Positions 8,981 through 18,255 are shown, counted from the stretch's first letter. The stretch: DNA of 64,000 bases from Lyngbya sp. CCAP 1446/10 (GCF_026130175.1 NZ_JAIGNI010000018.1:19680-83679), one strand, 5' to 3'. The notes: a model not told the origin generated them from the letters alone. A program made the numbers and translations.

Positions 8981-9847
8981 ATGAAATCATTAGTTCGTTT
9001 AGGCGCAATATTGGGGATTGTGGGCTGCACTCTGCTCGGCCCCTTGCCCATTGCCAAGATGTCTGCACTGGCACTGCCAGTGCCACAAATTTTAGAAAAG
9101 TTACGCCCGGTGCCGGTATTTACGATTACAGACGGTCAGGGTGCGTTTTTCATCGCTTCTGTTCCCAAGCAAGGTCAGGGTCAAACTGGTAATGCTTCGG
9201 TAGCCAGAATTTTCATCAGCCAGAAAGATGCTCAAGCTTTTGTCGATCAACTGAAAACGGGAAATCCTCAGTTGGCTGCCTCCGCGCGCGTGACACCCGT
9301 GTCACTGGGGGAAATTTATCGGCTCGCTCAAGAAAATAAAGGCAAGCCGGATCAGGTGCTATTTGCTTTTATTCCGGCGGCGCAGCAGGTGCAGTCGGCT
9401 AAAACTGTACTTCAGCAGAGCGGGCAACAAGTTAACGAGTTAAACGGTGTACCTCTGTTTTTGGCGAGAGGTGGCCCGGAAAATGGTTATCTGACGATTC
9501 AGCGGGGCGATAAAGAGGAGCTTCCCCTGTTTTTTAACAAGGAGGACTTGCAGGAAATGGTCGATCGTTTTAAGCAGCAGCAGCCGAACGTGAATAGCAC
9601 AATTAAAATTGAAGTAGTGAACTTGGAGAGGATTTTGGAAGCTTTGGGTACTGAAAATGACCCGTCTTTGAGCCAACTGATTTTGATGCCGTCGCGGGAG
9701 TCGCTGGAATATGTGCGATCGCGCCAACCGGCTGGTGCTGGCCAAAATCCACAGGTGGCTCCATCTCCAGCTCCAACTCGACCTGCTGCATCTCCAGCTC
9801 CAGCTCGACCAGCTCCAGCTCCAGCTCCAGCTCCACCTGCTCGCTAA
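8981..9847 (+). CDS. Tic22-like family protein
   Basis: The protein has a hydrophobic signal sequence (residues 1-35: LVRLGAILGIVGCTLLG, then ALALPVP). It then shows the Tic22 pattern: a strand VPVFTITDGQGAFFIASVP, later FISQKDAQAFVDQL, and a second half repeating the fold with PLFLARGG and LPLFFNKEDLQEMVDRF. Cyanobacterial Tic22 homologues are thylakoid/periplasmic proteins linked to outer-membrane biogenesis. The C-terminus is a low-complexity Ala/Pro tail of about 35 residues. A longer frame opens at 8951, but the ATG at 8981 directly precedes the basic-hydrophobic signal and is preferred. Confidence 0.87.
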   Translation: MKSLVRLGAILGIVGCTLLGPLPIAKMSALALPVPQILEKLRPVPVFTITDGQGAFFIASVPKQGQGQTGNASVARIFISQKDAQAFVDQLKTGNPQLAASARVTPVSLGEIYRLAQENKGKPDQVLFAFIPAAQQVQSAKTVLQQSGQQVNELNGVPLFLARGGPENGYLTIQRGDKEELPLFFNKEDLQEMVDRFKQQQPNVNSTIKIEVVNLERILEALGTENDPSLSQLILMPSRESLEYVRSRQPAGAGQNPQVAPSPAPTRPAASPAPARPAPAPAPAPPAR

Positions 9848-10226
9848 TAGTTAGTCAGTAGTCATTGGTCAGTAGTCATTGGTCAGTAGTCATTGGTCAT
9901 TGGTCATTGGTCATTGGTCATTAGTTACAGACAGGATTTACCCAAAAATTGGTTTTATGCGTTACTTAAAGCGGTAAGGTTCGGTGTGGATGGAACCCTA
10001 CATAATTAGGTTTTGGGTTCGGGACTGAGTTAGTAGGTTGGATTTTGGGATTTCTCGACTCAACCTACTATTTATCAATTCCCAATTCCCAATTCTCAAT
10101 TACCAATTACGAAGGACTACTGACCAATGACCAAGGACTACTGACTAATGACTACTGACCAAGGACTACTGACTAATGACTACTGACCAAGGACTACTGA
10201 CTAATGACCAATTCCCAAAAAGTCTT
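9848..10226. repeat. Repeat-filled intergenic region (TAGTCATTGG and GACTACTGAC units)
   Basis: CAGTAGTCATTGGT-type units and then TCATTGG heptamers fill 9850-9925. The complementary-looking ACTACTGACCAA/GGACTACTGACTAATG units fill 10110-10215, just before prmC. The two tracts could pair as an inverted repeat in single-stranded form. The 180 bases between hold nothing recognisable. Confidence 0.85.
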
Positions 10227-11114
10227 ATGTTTGTTTCGGGTTTAGAGTTGTGGCAGTGGATGAATCAAGCTAAGGTAGATGCGATCGCCTCTGACATTCC
10301 CCAAGCAGAACTTGACTGGCTGCTGCAAGAGTTGGCAGGTTTGGATAAATTGGCTCTGCGTTTGGAGTCGTTTAAAGATTTGCCAAAAATTGAATTAAAG
10401 TTGTCTTTATCTGAACTCGATCAACTGTGGCAACGACGGTTGCAGGAACGGGTGCCTGTGCAGTATTTAACGGGAGTTGCACATTGGCGGAATTTTTCGC
10501 TCAAAGTAACGCCGGCGGTGCTAATTCCTCGTCCTGAAACGGAATTGCTGATCGATTTGGCTGTGGCTGCTGTTAAAAGCTATTCAGTTAATCGAAAATC
10601 GCATTGGGTGGATTTAGGAACGGGCAGCGGGGCGATCGCGATCGGCTTGGCTTCTGAGTTGACAAATGCTACAGTTTATGCAGTAGATTGCAGTTGGGAA
10701 GCTTTGGTAGTGGCTCGACAAAATGCTGAGAATTTGGGTTTTGGCTCGCGAGTTAATTTTTATCAAGGTTTGTGGTGGGAACCGCTAGAATTTCTCAAAG
10801 GTAAAGTTAGCGGCATGGTGTCTAACCCGCCTTACATTCCCAGCAGCACGGTGGTGACTCTGCAACCGGAAGTTTTGAAGCACGAACCTCACCTGGCCTT
10901 AGATGGCGGTTTTGATGGCTTAGATTGCATCCGGCATTTGGTAGAAACGGCTCCCGATTATTTAGAATCTGAGGGAGTTTTTTTGGTTGAGATGATGGCG
11001 GGACAAGCTGAGGCGGTAGCTGAGATGCTGGAAAGTCAGGGGAGTTACGCTGAAGTTCAGATATTTTCGGATTTAGCAGGAATCGATCGCTTTGCGTTAG
11101 CCTATCGTCTTTAG
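10227..11114 (+). CDS. prmC: Release factor glutamine N5-methyltransferase PrmC
   Basis: PrmC methylates the glutamine of the GGQ motif in peptide-chain release factors. The 295-residue protein has an N-terminal helical domain ending in QYLTGVAHWRNFSLKV, then PRPETELLIDLA. The SAM-binding motif is VDLGTGSGAIAIGLA, and the catalytic SNPPYIP lies near residue 200. The frame is open upstream to 10176, but that part translates the repeat tract. ATG 10227 is therefore the likely start. Confidence 0.95.
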   Translation: MFVSGLELWQWMNQAKVDAIASDIPQAELDWLLQELAGLDKLALRLESFKDLPKIELKLSLSELDQLWQRRLQERVPVQYLTGVAHWRNFSLKVTPAVLIPRPETELLIDLAVAAVKSYSVNRKSHWVDLGTGSGAIAIGLASELTNATVYAVDCSWEALVVARQNAENLGFGSRVNFYQGLWWEPLEFLKGKVSGMVSNPPYIPSSTVVTLQPEVLKHEPHLALDGGFDGLDCIRHLVETAPDYLESEGVFLVEMMAGQAEAVAEMLESQGSYAEVQIFSDLAGIDRFALAYRL

Positions 11115-11223
11115 GGAACAAGCCCAGGAAAGATAGAATTTCTCGACTTTGTATGCTTGCTGGATTTTGAGATAGAGTTGGCGTAAAAACGGCGATCGCG
11201 CTCAGCATACAAGAGGTATCACC

Positions 11224-11877
11224 GTGAAGCTGGAATATCAGTTTACTTTCAAAGAATATTTAGAGGCTAGTAGAATTGCCACGAAAGTCGAGACTTTCTC
11301 GAAAGTCGAGTTGTGGACTAGGGCTGTATTTATTGTGGGGGGCGGAATTGCCTATCTTAACGCTGCCGCAAATCCCCTCTGGGGTTATTTCATAATCAGT
11401 TTTGGCATCTCCTACATCCCTATTGTGAAGTTCCTAGAGCGGCGAAAGATCATGTCGCGCGATCGAGGTTTCTTTTGGTCTATGCTTTTCGGGCAGATTA
11501 AATTTGGGATCAAATGGGGAATTTCAGAGCCGCCTTTTTTGTTAGGATGGATAATTGTACAACTTGTTTATTGGCTCTGTCAATTTTTTGAAGTCGTTGA
11601 ACTCTTTATGTGGAGAGATATTACTAATGCTTGGCATAACTTTGTTATTTTAAAAGTGACTGAATCTGGAATGGAGTTGAAAACTGCAAAGGTTAGCCTC
11701 AAACTCAAGTGGCAATTTTACTCGCACTTCTTAGAGACAGAAAATTTGTTTGTTATCTATCCTTGTGAGTCTTCCAATATCCCCCATTTTTTTCCAAAAC
11801 ATACATTGAACCGAGAGCAGTGTCAAGCATTTAGAAAATTGCTATCCAGTAATATTTCGCCAGTTCCTCACGTTTAA
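11224..11877 (+). CDS. YcxB-like membrane protein (first of a pair)
   Basis: The protein is 217 residues from a GTG start. It begins with LEYQFTFKEYLEASRIA, the pattern seen at the N-terminus of YcxB-like domain proteins. Hydrophobic segments follow (FIVGGGIAYLNAA, LWGYFIISFGISYIPIV, and PFLLGWIIVQLVYWLCQFF). The C-terminal half has the YcxB strand-rich part (VTESGMELKTAKVSLKLKW, NLFVIYPC, IPHFFPKHTL). Function is unknown. The stop codon is directly followed by the ATG of a second, similar gene, so the two are probably co-transcribed. Confidence 0.6.
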   Translation: MKLEYQFTFKEYLEASRIATKVETFSKVELWTRAVFIVGGGIAYLNAAANPLWGYFIISFGISYIPIVKFLERRKIMSRDRGFFWSMLFGQIKFGIKWGISEPPFLLGWIIVQLVYWLCQFFEVVELFMWRDITNAWHNFVILKVTESGMELKTAKVSLKLKWQFYSHFLETENLFVIYPCESSNIPHFFPKHTLNREQCQAFRKLLSSNISPVPHV

Positions 11878-12435
11878 ATGAAAACAATGAACTTTGGGTT
11901 TCAACTGAATTCTAATGATTACAAAGAAGCTAATCAGGCGGTTCTAAACAGATCTTCAGAATCAGAAAAGCGAGTCTTGCGTAACTTGGCATTACTAATA
12001 GGATTTTTATTTCTTTATCTGGCAATAACATCGAAAGATACGAGCTTCTTAGTGGTGGGTGTTATTTTGGTGTCCCTTCCTGTTTTATGTAAAATTTTTG
12101 TGCTAATCGACGTAAATATAAAGATGCCAATTGTCGAGCCTACGAACTGCGGGGAACCTATCACAGTAGAAGTGATAGGAGAAGGGCTGATAGTTGATAC
12201 TCCTAGTTGGCAAGGGACTTTTCAATGGGGGCATTTTGAATTATTTATTGAAACCAGAAAATTATTAGTAATTTATCCGGTGCCATCCCTCTATCCTGTG
12301 TCAGACTCGGATTTTATGATAGTTCCCAAGCGTGCATTCAGCGGTGAAGAGCAATTGTCGGATTTCCGAGAAGTGCTGCACAAGAATATCGGTAAGAGAG
12401 GTGACAATTCTTTAAAGAAAATGATGTATGATTAG
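11878..12435 (+). CDS. YcxB-like membrane protein (second of a pair)
   Basis: The 185-residue protein starts on the base after the stop codon of the preceding gene. It shares its plan: FGFQLNSNDYKEANQAVLN at the N-terminus, then two adjacent membrane segments (LALLIGFLFLYLAITS and FLVVGVILVSLPVLCKIFVLI). A C-terminal strand region follows, with VEVIGEGLIVDTPSWQGTF, LLVIYPVPS, FMIVPKRAFSGEEQLSDFRE. The last motif, IVPKRAF.....F..., is typical of YcxB-like domains. The two genes are diverged duplicates. Role unknown. Confidence 0.62.
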   Translation: MKTMNFGFQLNSNDYKEANQAVLNRSSESEKRVLRNLALLIGFLFLYLAITSKDTSFLVVGVILVSLPVLCKIFVLIDVNIKMPIVEPTNCGEPITVEVIGEGLIVDTPSWQGTFQWGHFELFIETRKLLVIYPVPSLYPVSDSDFMIVPKRAFSGEEQLSDFREVLHKNIGKRGDNSLKKMMYD

Positions 12436-12454
12436 AAGCGATAAATCTAAAATA

Positions 12455-12575
12455 TACGGGACTTACGCACTCCCACCAAAGAAACCGGGTTTTTTACCGA
12501 ATATTTGGACTGCAACAAGTATTCTCGCAAAAAAATCGGTTTCTGACCACCCTCGCGCAAGTCCTATTAAAATCT
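12455..12575. repeat. Dispersed repeat with GGGACTTACGCA / GCGCAAGTCCTA ends
   Basis: GGGACTTACGCACTCCCACC and ACCCTCGCGCAAGTCCTATT form imperfect inverted ends. They flank GAAACCGGGTTTTTT. The AAACCGGGTTT core recurs in the hairpin at 30562-30605. It lies between the YcxB pair and tsaC. Confidence 0.5.
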
Positions 12576-12583
12576 AAAATCGG

Positions 12584-13186
12584 ATGACTCAAGTTTCGAT
12601 CGCCTCCTTGATTCAAGGAGCAATTTCAGGAGATTATATTGTCAGCTTTCCTACAGATACTGTACCCGCTTTGGCTGCGCGGCCCGATCGCGCGGAGTTG
12701 ATTTTTGTAGCTAAGCGCCGCCGTCAAGACAAGCCGCTGATTTTGATGGCAGCATCACCCCAAGCTTTATGGCCCTACGTGCAGGGGAGTCCGGCAGAAT
12801 TAACATTGTGGCAGCAAGTGGCCGAATCCTATTGGCCAGGGGCGCTAACTTTGGTGTTGCCGGCTTCGCCACTGGTGCCACCCTCGATGAATGCGATCGA
12901 TCGCACTACAATCGGAGTACGAGTCCCTAATTTTCCCCTTGCTCTCAAGATTTTAGAGCAGACAGGCCCTTTGGCTACTACCAGTGCTAATCTATCAGGC
13001 CAAGCGCCTCTGGAGTCGGTGGCAGAAATTGAGGCGCAGTTTCCCGAAGTCTTGACATTAGTTGCTGCTGAATTAGCAACCGCGCCAACAGCGCCAACAG
13101 CTTCGAGTTTGCCTTCGACTGTGGCTAAATGGACTGGCGGCGGTTGGGAAATATTGCGACAAGGCGCGATCGAGCTAAAATGCTAA
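12584..13186 (+). CDS. tsaC: L-threonylcarbamoyladenylate synthase (TsaC/YrdC/Sua5 family)
   Basis: The 200-residue protein carries the YrdC fold: SFPTDTVPALAARPD near residue 20, AKRRRQDKPLILM (the KxR substrate motif), a central SYWPGALTLVLPAS and GVRVPNFPLAL. The Ser-Asn motif is TTSANLSGQAP. It makes threonylcarbamoyl-AMP for the t6A modification of tRNAs decoding ANN codons. The length matches single-domain TsaC rather than Sua5. It is followed 25 bp later by a histidine-kinase-like gene on the same strand. Confidence 0.92.
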   Translation: MTQVSIASLIQGAISGDYIVSFPTDTVPALAARPDRAELIFVAKRRRQDKPLILMAASPQALWPYVQGSPAELTLWQQVAESYWPGALTLVLPASPLVPPSMNAIDRTTIGVRVPNFPLALKILEQTGPLATTSANLSGQAPLESVAEIEAQFPEVLTLVAAELATAPTAPTASSLPSTVAKWTGGGWEILRQGAIELKC

Positions 13187-13211
13187 AAGCTAAACTCCTA
13201 GGCAAAGCAAT

Positions 13212-14147
13212 ATGGCGCCGATCGGCTGGAGCGACTTGATATATTTAGGTATGGGATTAGGACTGGGTTGGGGAAGCAGTTTGATTTGGCGCGGGCGACA
13301 AAAAAGCTCGCAACAGCCAGAACCTTTGCCCCCTATGCCGCCAACTCCTCAAGAAATGAACTTAGAGAAGTTTGATGCCTTGGCTGAGCAACTGAAGCAA
13401 ACTCAATTGGCTTATCAGATGGCATCGGAGATGAGTCTATTTAAGGGGGGCTTTTTGGCTCGAACTTCTCACGAGTTGCGATCGCCCCTGAGCACTATGA
13501 TTGGTACGCTGCAATTAATTCTGTCGGATTTGTGCGACGATCCTGCAGAGGAACGAGAGTTTGTCGAACAAGCTCACGTTGCAGCACTCAAGCTGGTGAA
13601 ATTGATAGATGAAATTATCTCTGTTGCTAAAACTGAACACGGCACTGACACGATGGATATTGAGCCGATTCAGTTAGCTAAGGTTTTTGATGAAGTTGAT
13701 GATTTAACTTACTTGCAAGCTGCTAATCGCAGCATTCGTTTGGAGATATTGCCGCCCGATCCGGGGATTTATGTATTGGCAGATTTGCCGAGGTTTAGAC
13801 AAGTTTTAGTCAATTTGGTAGATACTGCTGTGGCTCAGATGGAGGAGGGGAGTATTTCTGTTTCTGCCCATTCTTCACCGGAATCTGGATGCGTTCATAT
13901 TTGGGTAGACGATCAGCGTTCGGTTAGTGCTTGGAGCGAATCTTGGGATTTGTTGAAGCACGATTTGGAGTCGGATGCTACTAAGATCAGCGATAATTCT
14001 CACGTCTCTTCTGGCATGAGGTTGTTGATGAATCAGACTCTTTTAAGTTTGATGAATGGAAAGTTGGAGGTTCTGGCTGTGCCTTCTGAGTCTGAAGAGT
14101 CCAATTTTAACCGCACTCAGTGTTCTATTCCTTTGGCAACTTTGTGA
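13212..14147 (+). CDS. Histidine-kinase-like protein with degenerate ATPase domain
   Basis: This protein has 311 residues. An N-terminal membrane anchor (LIYLGMGLGLGWGSSLIW) is followed by a proline-rich linker and a HisKA domain with a good H-box, ARTSHELRSPLSTMIGTLQL. The ATP-binding part is eroded. The N-box reads RQVLVNLVDTAVAQMEEG instead of NLxxNAxK, and the DxGxG loop appears as WVDDQRSVSAW. A late GMRLLMNQTLLSLMNGKLEV replaces GLGLxI. It may dimerise and be phosphorylated by another kinase, or act as a scaffold. It lies directly after tsaC, probably in one transcript. Confidence 0.75.
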   Translation: MAPIGWSDLIYLGMGLGLGWGSSLIWRGRQKSSQQPEPLPPMPPTPQEMNLEKFDALAEQLKQTQLAYQMASEMSLFKGGFLARTSHELRSPLSTMIGTLQLILSDLCDDPAEEREFVEQAHVAALKLVKLIDEIISVAKTEHGTDTMDIEPIQLAKVFDEVDDLTYLQAANRSIRLEILPPDPGIYVLADLPRFRQVLVNLVDTAVAQMEEGSISVSAHSSPESGCVHIWVDDQRSVSAWSESWDLLKHDLESDATKISDNSHVSSGMRLLMNQTLLSLMNGKLEVLAVPSESEESNFNRTQCSIPLATL

Positions 14148-14157
14148 TGAAGGAAGA

Positions 14158-14194
14158 AGTTGACAGTTGACAGTTGACAGTTGACAGTTGACAG
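14158..14194. repeat. TTGACAG heptamer tract
   Basis: Five near-perfect tandem TTGACAG units lie just after the stop of the kinase-like gene. Confidence 0.9.
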
Positions 14195-14415
14195 CGACCT
14201 CTAACTGGAAGGAAGAGGATTGGAGTCATGAATCGTCTGCTTTTAATTTCTCCCCGCCCGATCGATCAGGGTTCCGGCTTTAAACCAATTCTTTCTGGTA
14301 ACGGATTGTGTAATGGATTTAACGGAGGGAGGGAAGAGGTAAATTATTTGTAAATAGTATGGTGTGCATTGAACGCCATACTATTTAGAGATTTGGGTGC
14401 AGGTTTTGTGCTTCT

Positions 14416-14904
14416 TTAACAAATAGCAGTTAGCAATTCGCCATTGTTAATTTCTAATTCGAGATTCTCTTCTAAGAGTTGATTTTCAAGTACCATTGTG
14501 GTGCTGGCGTTGTGCTGAAAACCGATGCGCTCGTAGAAGCTTTGTTTGTAAGTTGTCATCAGGTAAACTCGCTCTACTCGGCACATTCGAGGGTGGCTCA
14601 AGACGGTTTGGACTAATTGGCGGCCGAGTCCTGCACCTTGATAATCTGGGTGAATGGCGACATCCCAGATGGTGGCTCGATAGATGCCGTCTGAGGTGGC
14701 TCTAGCAAAGCCGATCGCCCGTAAGCCATCCCAAACTGTCACAACTGGTTCGCTATTGGCGATCGCAATTTCCCAATCTTCTATTTTGCGCGCCCTCGCC
14801 CAAAAGGCGGCGGCTTTAAATAGTTCTTGGATTTGTGCGATGTCTGCGCGATCGCGCTCTATACAAAATTGAATGTGACTGGAATCCCTAGTCGTTGATG
14901 TCAT
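14416..14904 (-). CDS. GNAT family N-acetyltransferase
   Basis: The protein has 162 residues from the ATG at 14904 (a TTG two codons earlier is less likely). Motif A is IWDVAIHPDYQGAGLGRQLV, and motif B is YERIGFQHNAST. The segment [19 protein letters not shown] matches the Ycf52-like protein at 7932-8483 closely, so the two are paralogues, though this copy lacks the long N-terminal part. The substrate is unknown. Confidence 0.82.
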   Translation of the reverse strand: MTSTTRDSSHIQFCIERDRADIAQIQELFKAAAFWARARKIEDWEIAIANSEPVVTVWDGLRAIGFARATSDGIYRATIWDVAIHPDYQGAGLGRQLVQTVLSHPRMCRVERVYLMTTYKQSFYERIGFQHNASTTMVLENQLLEENLELEINNGELLTAIC

Positions 14905-15104
14905 GCTCAATCCGCCTTTAAGTTGTATCTAAACTGTGTTACTTTTACTGTCTTACAGGATTGAAAGTTGATTTTGCTTGGGAACGATCAATATTGAATT
15001 CCCGATTTACAAAACTATTTTTAGTTACACATATTTTGTAACTAATTTCGGTAATTATTAATACTTTTTTGTATAAAGTTGGTGAAAAAGTCTTTGACTC
15101 AAAA

Positions 15105-15190
15105 TTCGCCAGATTAGACGGCGGTTGAAACCGCTTCTAGACCAGCGAAGTCCGCACTTCGCCAGATTAGACGCGGTTTCAACCGCCCGG
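15105..15190. repeat. GCGGTTGAAACCGC repeat element
   Basis: GCGGTTGAAACCGC at 15121 and GCGGTTTCAACCGC at 15173 are inverted arms around AAGTCCGCACTTCG. The 16-mer TTCGCCAGATTAGACG occurs at 15105 and again at 15158. Related copies lie at 40178-40319, 53757-53805 and 54391-54442. The rest of the 324-bp gap (14905-15228) is AT-rich and empty. Confidence 0.8.
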
Positions 15191-15228
15191 TATTCCGATC
15201 CCAAACGTATGGCGGCATCACGAGTGAA

Positions 15229-16212
15229 TCAGTTTTGCAGCCAGCGGGCCGCATCTTTGGCGTGATAAGTCAAAATCAAATCAGCACCAGCACGCTTGAA
15301 TCCTGTCAAGGTTTCCATCACCACTCTTTCTTCATCAATCCAACCATTAAGAGCGGCGGCTTTCACCATCGCATATTCTCCAGAAACGTTGTAAGCCGCA
15401 ACTGGTAAGTTAGTTGCTTCCTTAACGCGCCAGATGATATCCATGTATGCTAAAGCAGGTTTAACCATCAGCATATCTGCGCCTTCAGCAATGTCGAGAG
15501 CAATTTCTTTGAGAGCTTCGCGGCCGTTTCCAGGGTCCATTTGATAGGTGCGTCGATCGCCAAATTGGGGAGCAGAATCCGCCGCATCCCGGAACGGGCC
15601 ATAATAAGCTGAGGCATATTTTGCCGCGTAAGACATGATGGGAATATCTTCAAATCCAGCCGAGTCCAATCCTTCGCGAATTGCTCCCACAAAACCGTCC
15701 ATCATTCCCGAAGGTGCAATAATATCTGCACCAGCTCTAGCTTGAGCAACGGCAGTTTTCTTTAGCAATTCTAGTGTCGGATCGTTCAAAACGCGACCGC
15801 TTAAATCTCCGACTTCCAAATAGCCACAGTGACCGTGACTGGTATATTCGCACAGACAAGTATCAACCATGACAATTAAATCCGGTACGGCTGCTTTAAC
15901 TGCTGCCGTCGCTTTTTGGACGATGCCGCAGTCGTGCCAAGCGCCTGTCGCGTCTGTATCTTTGTCTGCGGGAATGCCGAATAAAATAATCGCGGGAATG
16001 CCAAGATCGTATACTTCTTTGGCTTCTTCTACGATTTTGTCTACCGATAGCTGGTAAACTCCGGGCATTGATATAACTTCTTTGGCAAAAGCTTCCCCCG
16101 GTACGGCAAATAGGGGGTAAATTAAATCGCTGGTTGTCAAGATGTTTTCGCGTACCATCCGGCGGAGTTGGGGATGGTTGCGGAGGCGGCGGGGGCGGTG
16201 AGTTGGAAACAT
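15229..16212 (-). CDS. hemB: Delta-aminolevulinic acid dehydratase (porphobilinogen synthase)
   Basis: It condenses two 5-aminolevulinate molecules to porphobilinogen, an early step toward chlorophyll, heme and bilins. The 327-residue protein has the N-terminal [18 protein letters not shown]. The cysteine-type metal site is [14 protein letters not shown]. The two active-site lysines lie in [19 protein letters not shown] and [12 protein letters not shown]. The allosteric magnesium-type segment DPGNGREAL is also present. Length and start (ATG 16212) are standard. Confidence 0.97.
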   Translation of the reverse strand: MFPTHRPRRLRNHPQLRRMVRENILTTSDLIYPLFAVPGEAFAKEVISMPGVYQLSVDKIVEEAKEVYDLGIPAIILFGIPADKDTDATGAWHDCGIVQKATAAVKAAVPDLIVMVDTCLCEYTSHGHCGYLEVGDLSGRVLNDPTLELLKKTAVAQARAGADIIAPSGMMDGFVGAIREGLDSAGFEDIPIMSYAAKYASAYYGPFRDAADSAPQFGDRRTYQMDPGNGREALKEIALDIAEGADMLMVKPALAYMDIIWRVKEATNLPVAAYNVSGEYAMVKAAALNGWIDEERVVMETLTGFKRAGADLILTYHAKDAARWLQN

Positions 16213-16550
16213 AATGTTTTTTTAGGGTAGATTAAAGTCCTGATTTCTGGGACTGGAGGTGTTTGTTTAAAAGTCTAAAGCTTATTGTTGGTCGATCGCC
16301 CTCAACCTACGTAAAGTTATGTAAAACCTGTGATGTCCATTGTTGGTAGTCATGACTTTAGTGCAATGGCACCGAAAAAGCATCGCACAAAAAACTATAA
16401 AGCAAGCCCTACATATATCGTGGCCTGACAAACCCAAATATCTCTCTGGGACGGAACTCGGCGCCGTCTTCTTGGAGACTGACAGGAAATTTAACGCCAA
16501 ACTCGCCTTAAATTCAACACAAATCCCGGCAATACGCCTTCGCCGGACAA
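16213..16550. other. Intergenic region, no gene supported
   Basis: Short overlapping frames occur on both strands at 16282-16564. None has a ribosome-binding site or recognisable protein features, and I regard them as chance. Confidence 0.45.
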
Positions 16551-16670
16551 CTAGGCTGGATTGATTAATATTTCTACTTCTGTTTGTTGTCTGTAAAATT
16601 CTACCCGAAGGGCGATCGAATTCGGCACTTCTAGAGATATAGTTTCTGGTTCAGTAAAGGTTTGTACCAT
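16551..16670 (-). CDS. Possible small hypothetical protein (39 residues)
   Basis: Starting at ATG 16670, a 39-residue frame reads VQTFTEPETISLEVP, then SIALRVEFYRQQTEVEILI, an alternating beta-strand-like pattern that looks coding. The frame is open to 16748, but that extension runs through a GTAGGGTGCATCGC repeat. No family is recognised. It could be a real small protein or the tail of a decayed gene. Confidence 0.3.
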   Translation of the reverse strand: MVQTFTEPETISLEVPNSIALRVEFYRQQTEVEILINPA

Positions 16671-16833
16671 ATTCAATTCCACGCTTTTTGGGTCAAAATT
16701 GGTAACAAAAAAACTATTGTGTAGGGTGCATCGCTGTGAGATTTTCAAGCTGATGTGCAGATTATCAATAGCGACGAACCCTACGGTTTCTACTTCTTCC
16801 TTCTTCCTTCTTCCCTCTTCCTTCTTCCTTCGG

Positions 16834-18255
16834 TTACAACTGACCGAAACCTTTTTTAGGCTTGTTCTTTTTCTTTTTCTTCTGGCCGCCCATTCCCTGC
16901 ATTCCCTGCATTCCTGGCATTCCTGGCATTCCGGGTAATCCTCCCATACCTGTAAAATTGCCTTGACTCATTTGCTGCATCATAGTACGCATTTTCTGGA
17001 AATCGCTGACGAGTTTTGTTACGTCGTTTTCTGCGTAGCCGGCGCCTTTGCCGATGCGACGGCGACGGGATGGAGAACTTGCTAAAAGTTCGGGATTGCG
17101 GCGTTCTTCAATTGTCATCGAATTAATCATGGCTTCGGTGCGTTTTAGCTGCACTTCTCCTTGCCGCATTTGTTCGTCTGAGAGTTTGTTCATCCCCGGA
17201 ATCATTTTCATGATGCCGCCTAGGGAACCCATATTTTTTAACAGTCTGGTTTGCTTGAGAAAGTCGGTAAAGTCAAACTTTGCCGTGAGCATTTTCTCTT
17301 GCATTTTTTCGGCATCGGCGATGTCGAATTCTTCTTGGGCTCTTTCTACTAGCGTCAAGACATCGCCCATGCCGAGTATTCTCGATGCCATGCGATCGGG
17401 ATAAAATGGTTGCAATGCTTCCACTTTTTCGCCTACGCCGACAAATTTAATCGGCGCGCCGGATATTTGGCGAACTGATAAGGCTGCACCGCCGCGGCTG
17501 TCGCCGTCTAATTTGGTGAGGATTGCACCGGTAATCCCGATTTGTTCGTGAAAGGTGCGGGTTAAATTTGCTGCTTCTTGGCCTGTCATGGCATCAACAA
17601 CTAACAGCGTTTCGTGGGGTTGTACTGTTTGTTTGATGCGGGCCAATTCTGCCATCATTTCTTGGTCGATTTGCAGGCGGCCTGCTGTATCGACGATGAT
17701 GGTATCTACGCCTAGTTGTTTGCCGTATTCGATGCCTTGGCGGGCAATTTCTACGGGGTCAGTATCAGTGCCTAATTCAAATACTGGTACGTCGATTTGT
17801 TTGCCGAGGGTGAGCAATTGGTCGATCGCCGCTGGTCGATAAATGTCAGTGGCGACTAGCAGTGCGGTAAGATTTTGCTTGCGGAGGTGCAGGGCTAGTT
17901 TGGCGGTGGCCGTGGTTTTTCCGGTTCCTTGCAAACCGGCCATCAGGATGACGGTGGGCCCGGATTCGGCGGTGGCGAGGGGTACGTTGGTTTCCCCCAT
18001 GACGCGCACGAGTTCGTCGTGGACGATTTTGATGAATTGTTGGTCGGGACGGACGCCTGAAACGACCTCTGCCCCTTGTGCTTTGGCCGTTACCTCTCCG
18101 ACGAAGTTTTTGACGACTTGGAGGTTGACATCGGCTTCCAGGAGGGCGCGGCGGACTTCTTTGATGGCGTCTTGGATGTTGGATTCGGAGATTTTATTCT
18201 GTCCGCGCAGTTTTTTCCAGGTGGATTCGAGTCGATCGGCAAGGGCTTCAAACAT
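16834..18255 (-). CDS. ffh: Signal recognition particle protein Ffh (SRP54)
   Basis: Ffh binds 4.5S/SRP RNA and hydrophobic signal sequences and targets ribosomes to FtsY and the Sec translocon. The 473-residue protein has an N domain (residues 1-90), then the NG GTPase motifs GLQGTGKTTATAKLA, DTAGRLQIDQEM and TKLDGDSRGGAAL. The methionine-rich M domain contains the RNA-binding SPSRRRRIGKGAG. The C-terminus is a Gly-Met repeat (GMPGMPGMPGMQGMQGMGG) followed by a lysine-rich tail. The repeat is encoded by GC-rich direct repeats. Confidence 0.97.
   Translation of the reverse strand: MFEALADRLESTWKKLRGQNKISESNIQDAIKEVRRALLEADVNLQVVKNFVGEVTAKAQGAEVVSGVRPDQQFIKIVHDELVRVMGETNVPLATAESGPTVILMAGLQGTGKTTATAKLALHLRKQNLTALLVATDIYRPAAIDQLLTLGKQIDVPVFELGTDTDPVEIARQGIEYGKQLGVDTIIVDTAGRLQIDQEMMAELARIKQTVQPHETLLVVDAMTGQEAANLTRTFHEQIGITGAILTKLDGDSRGGAALSVRQISGAPIKFVGVGEKVEALQPFYPDRMASRILGMGDVLTLVERAQEEFDIADAEKMQEKMLTAKFDFTDFLKQTRLLKNMGSLGGIMKMIPGMNKLSDEQMRQGEVQLKRTEAMINSMTIEERRNPELLASSPSRRRRIGKGAGYAENDVTKLVSDFQKMRTMMQQMSQGNFTGMGGLPGMPGMPGMQGMQGMGGQKKKKKNKPKKGFGQL

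Noticed and set aside
16282..16564. Overlapping short frames on both strands after hemB
   Set aside because: Neither has a recognisable protein pattern, and they overlap each other.
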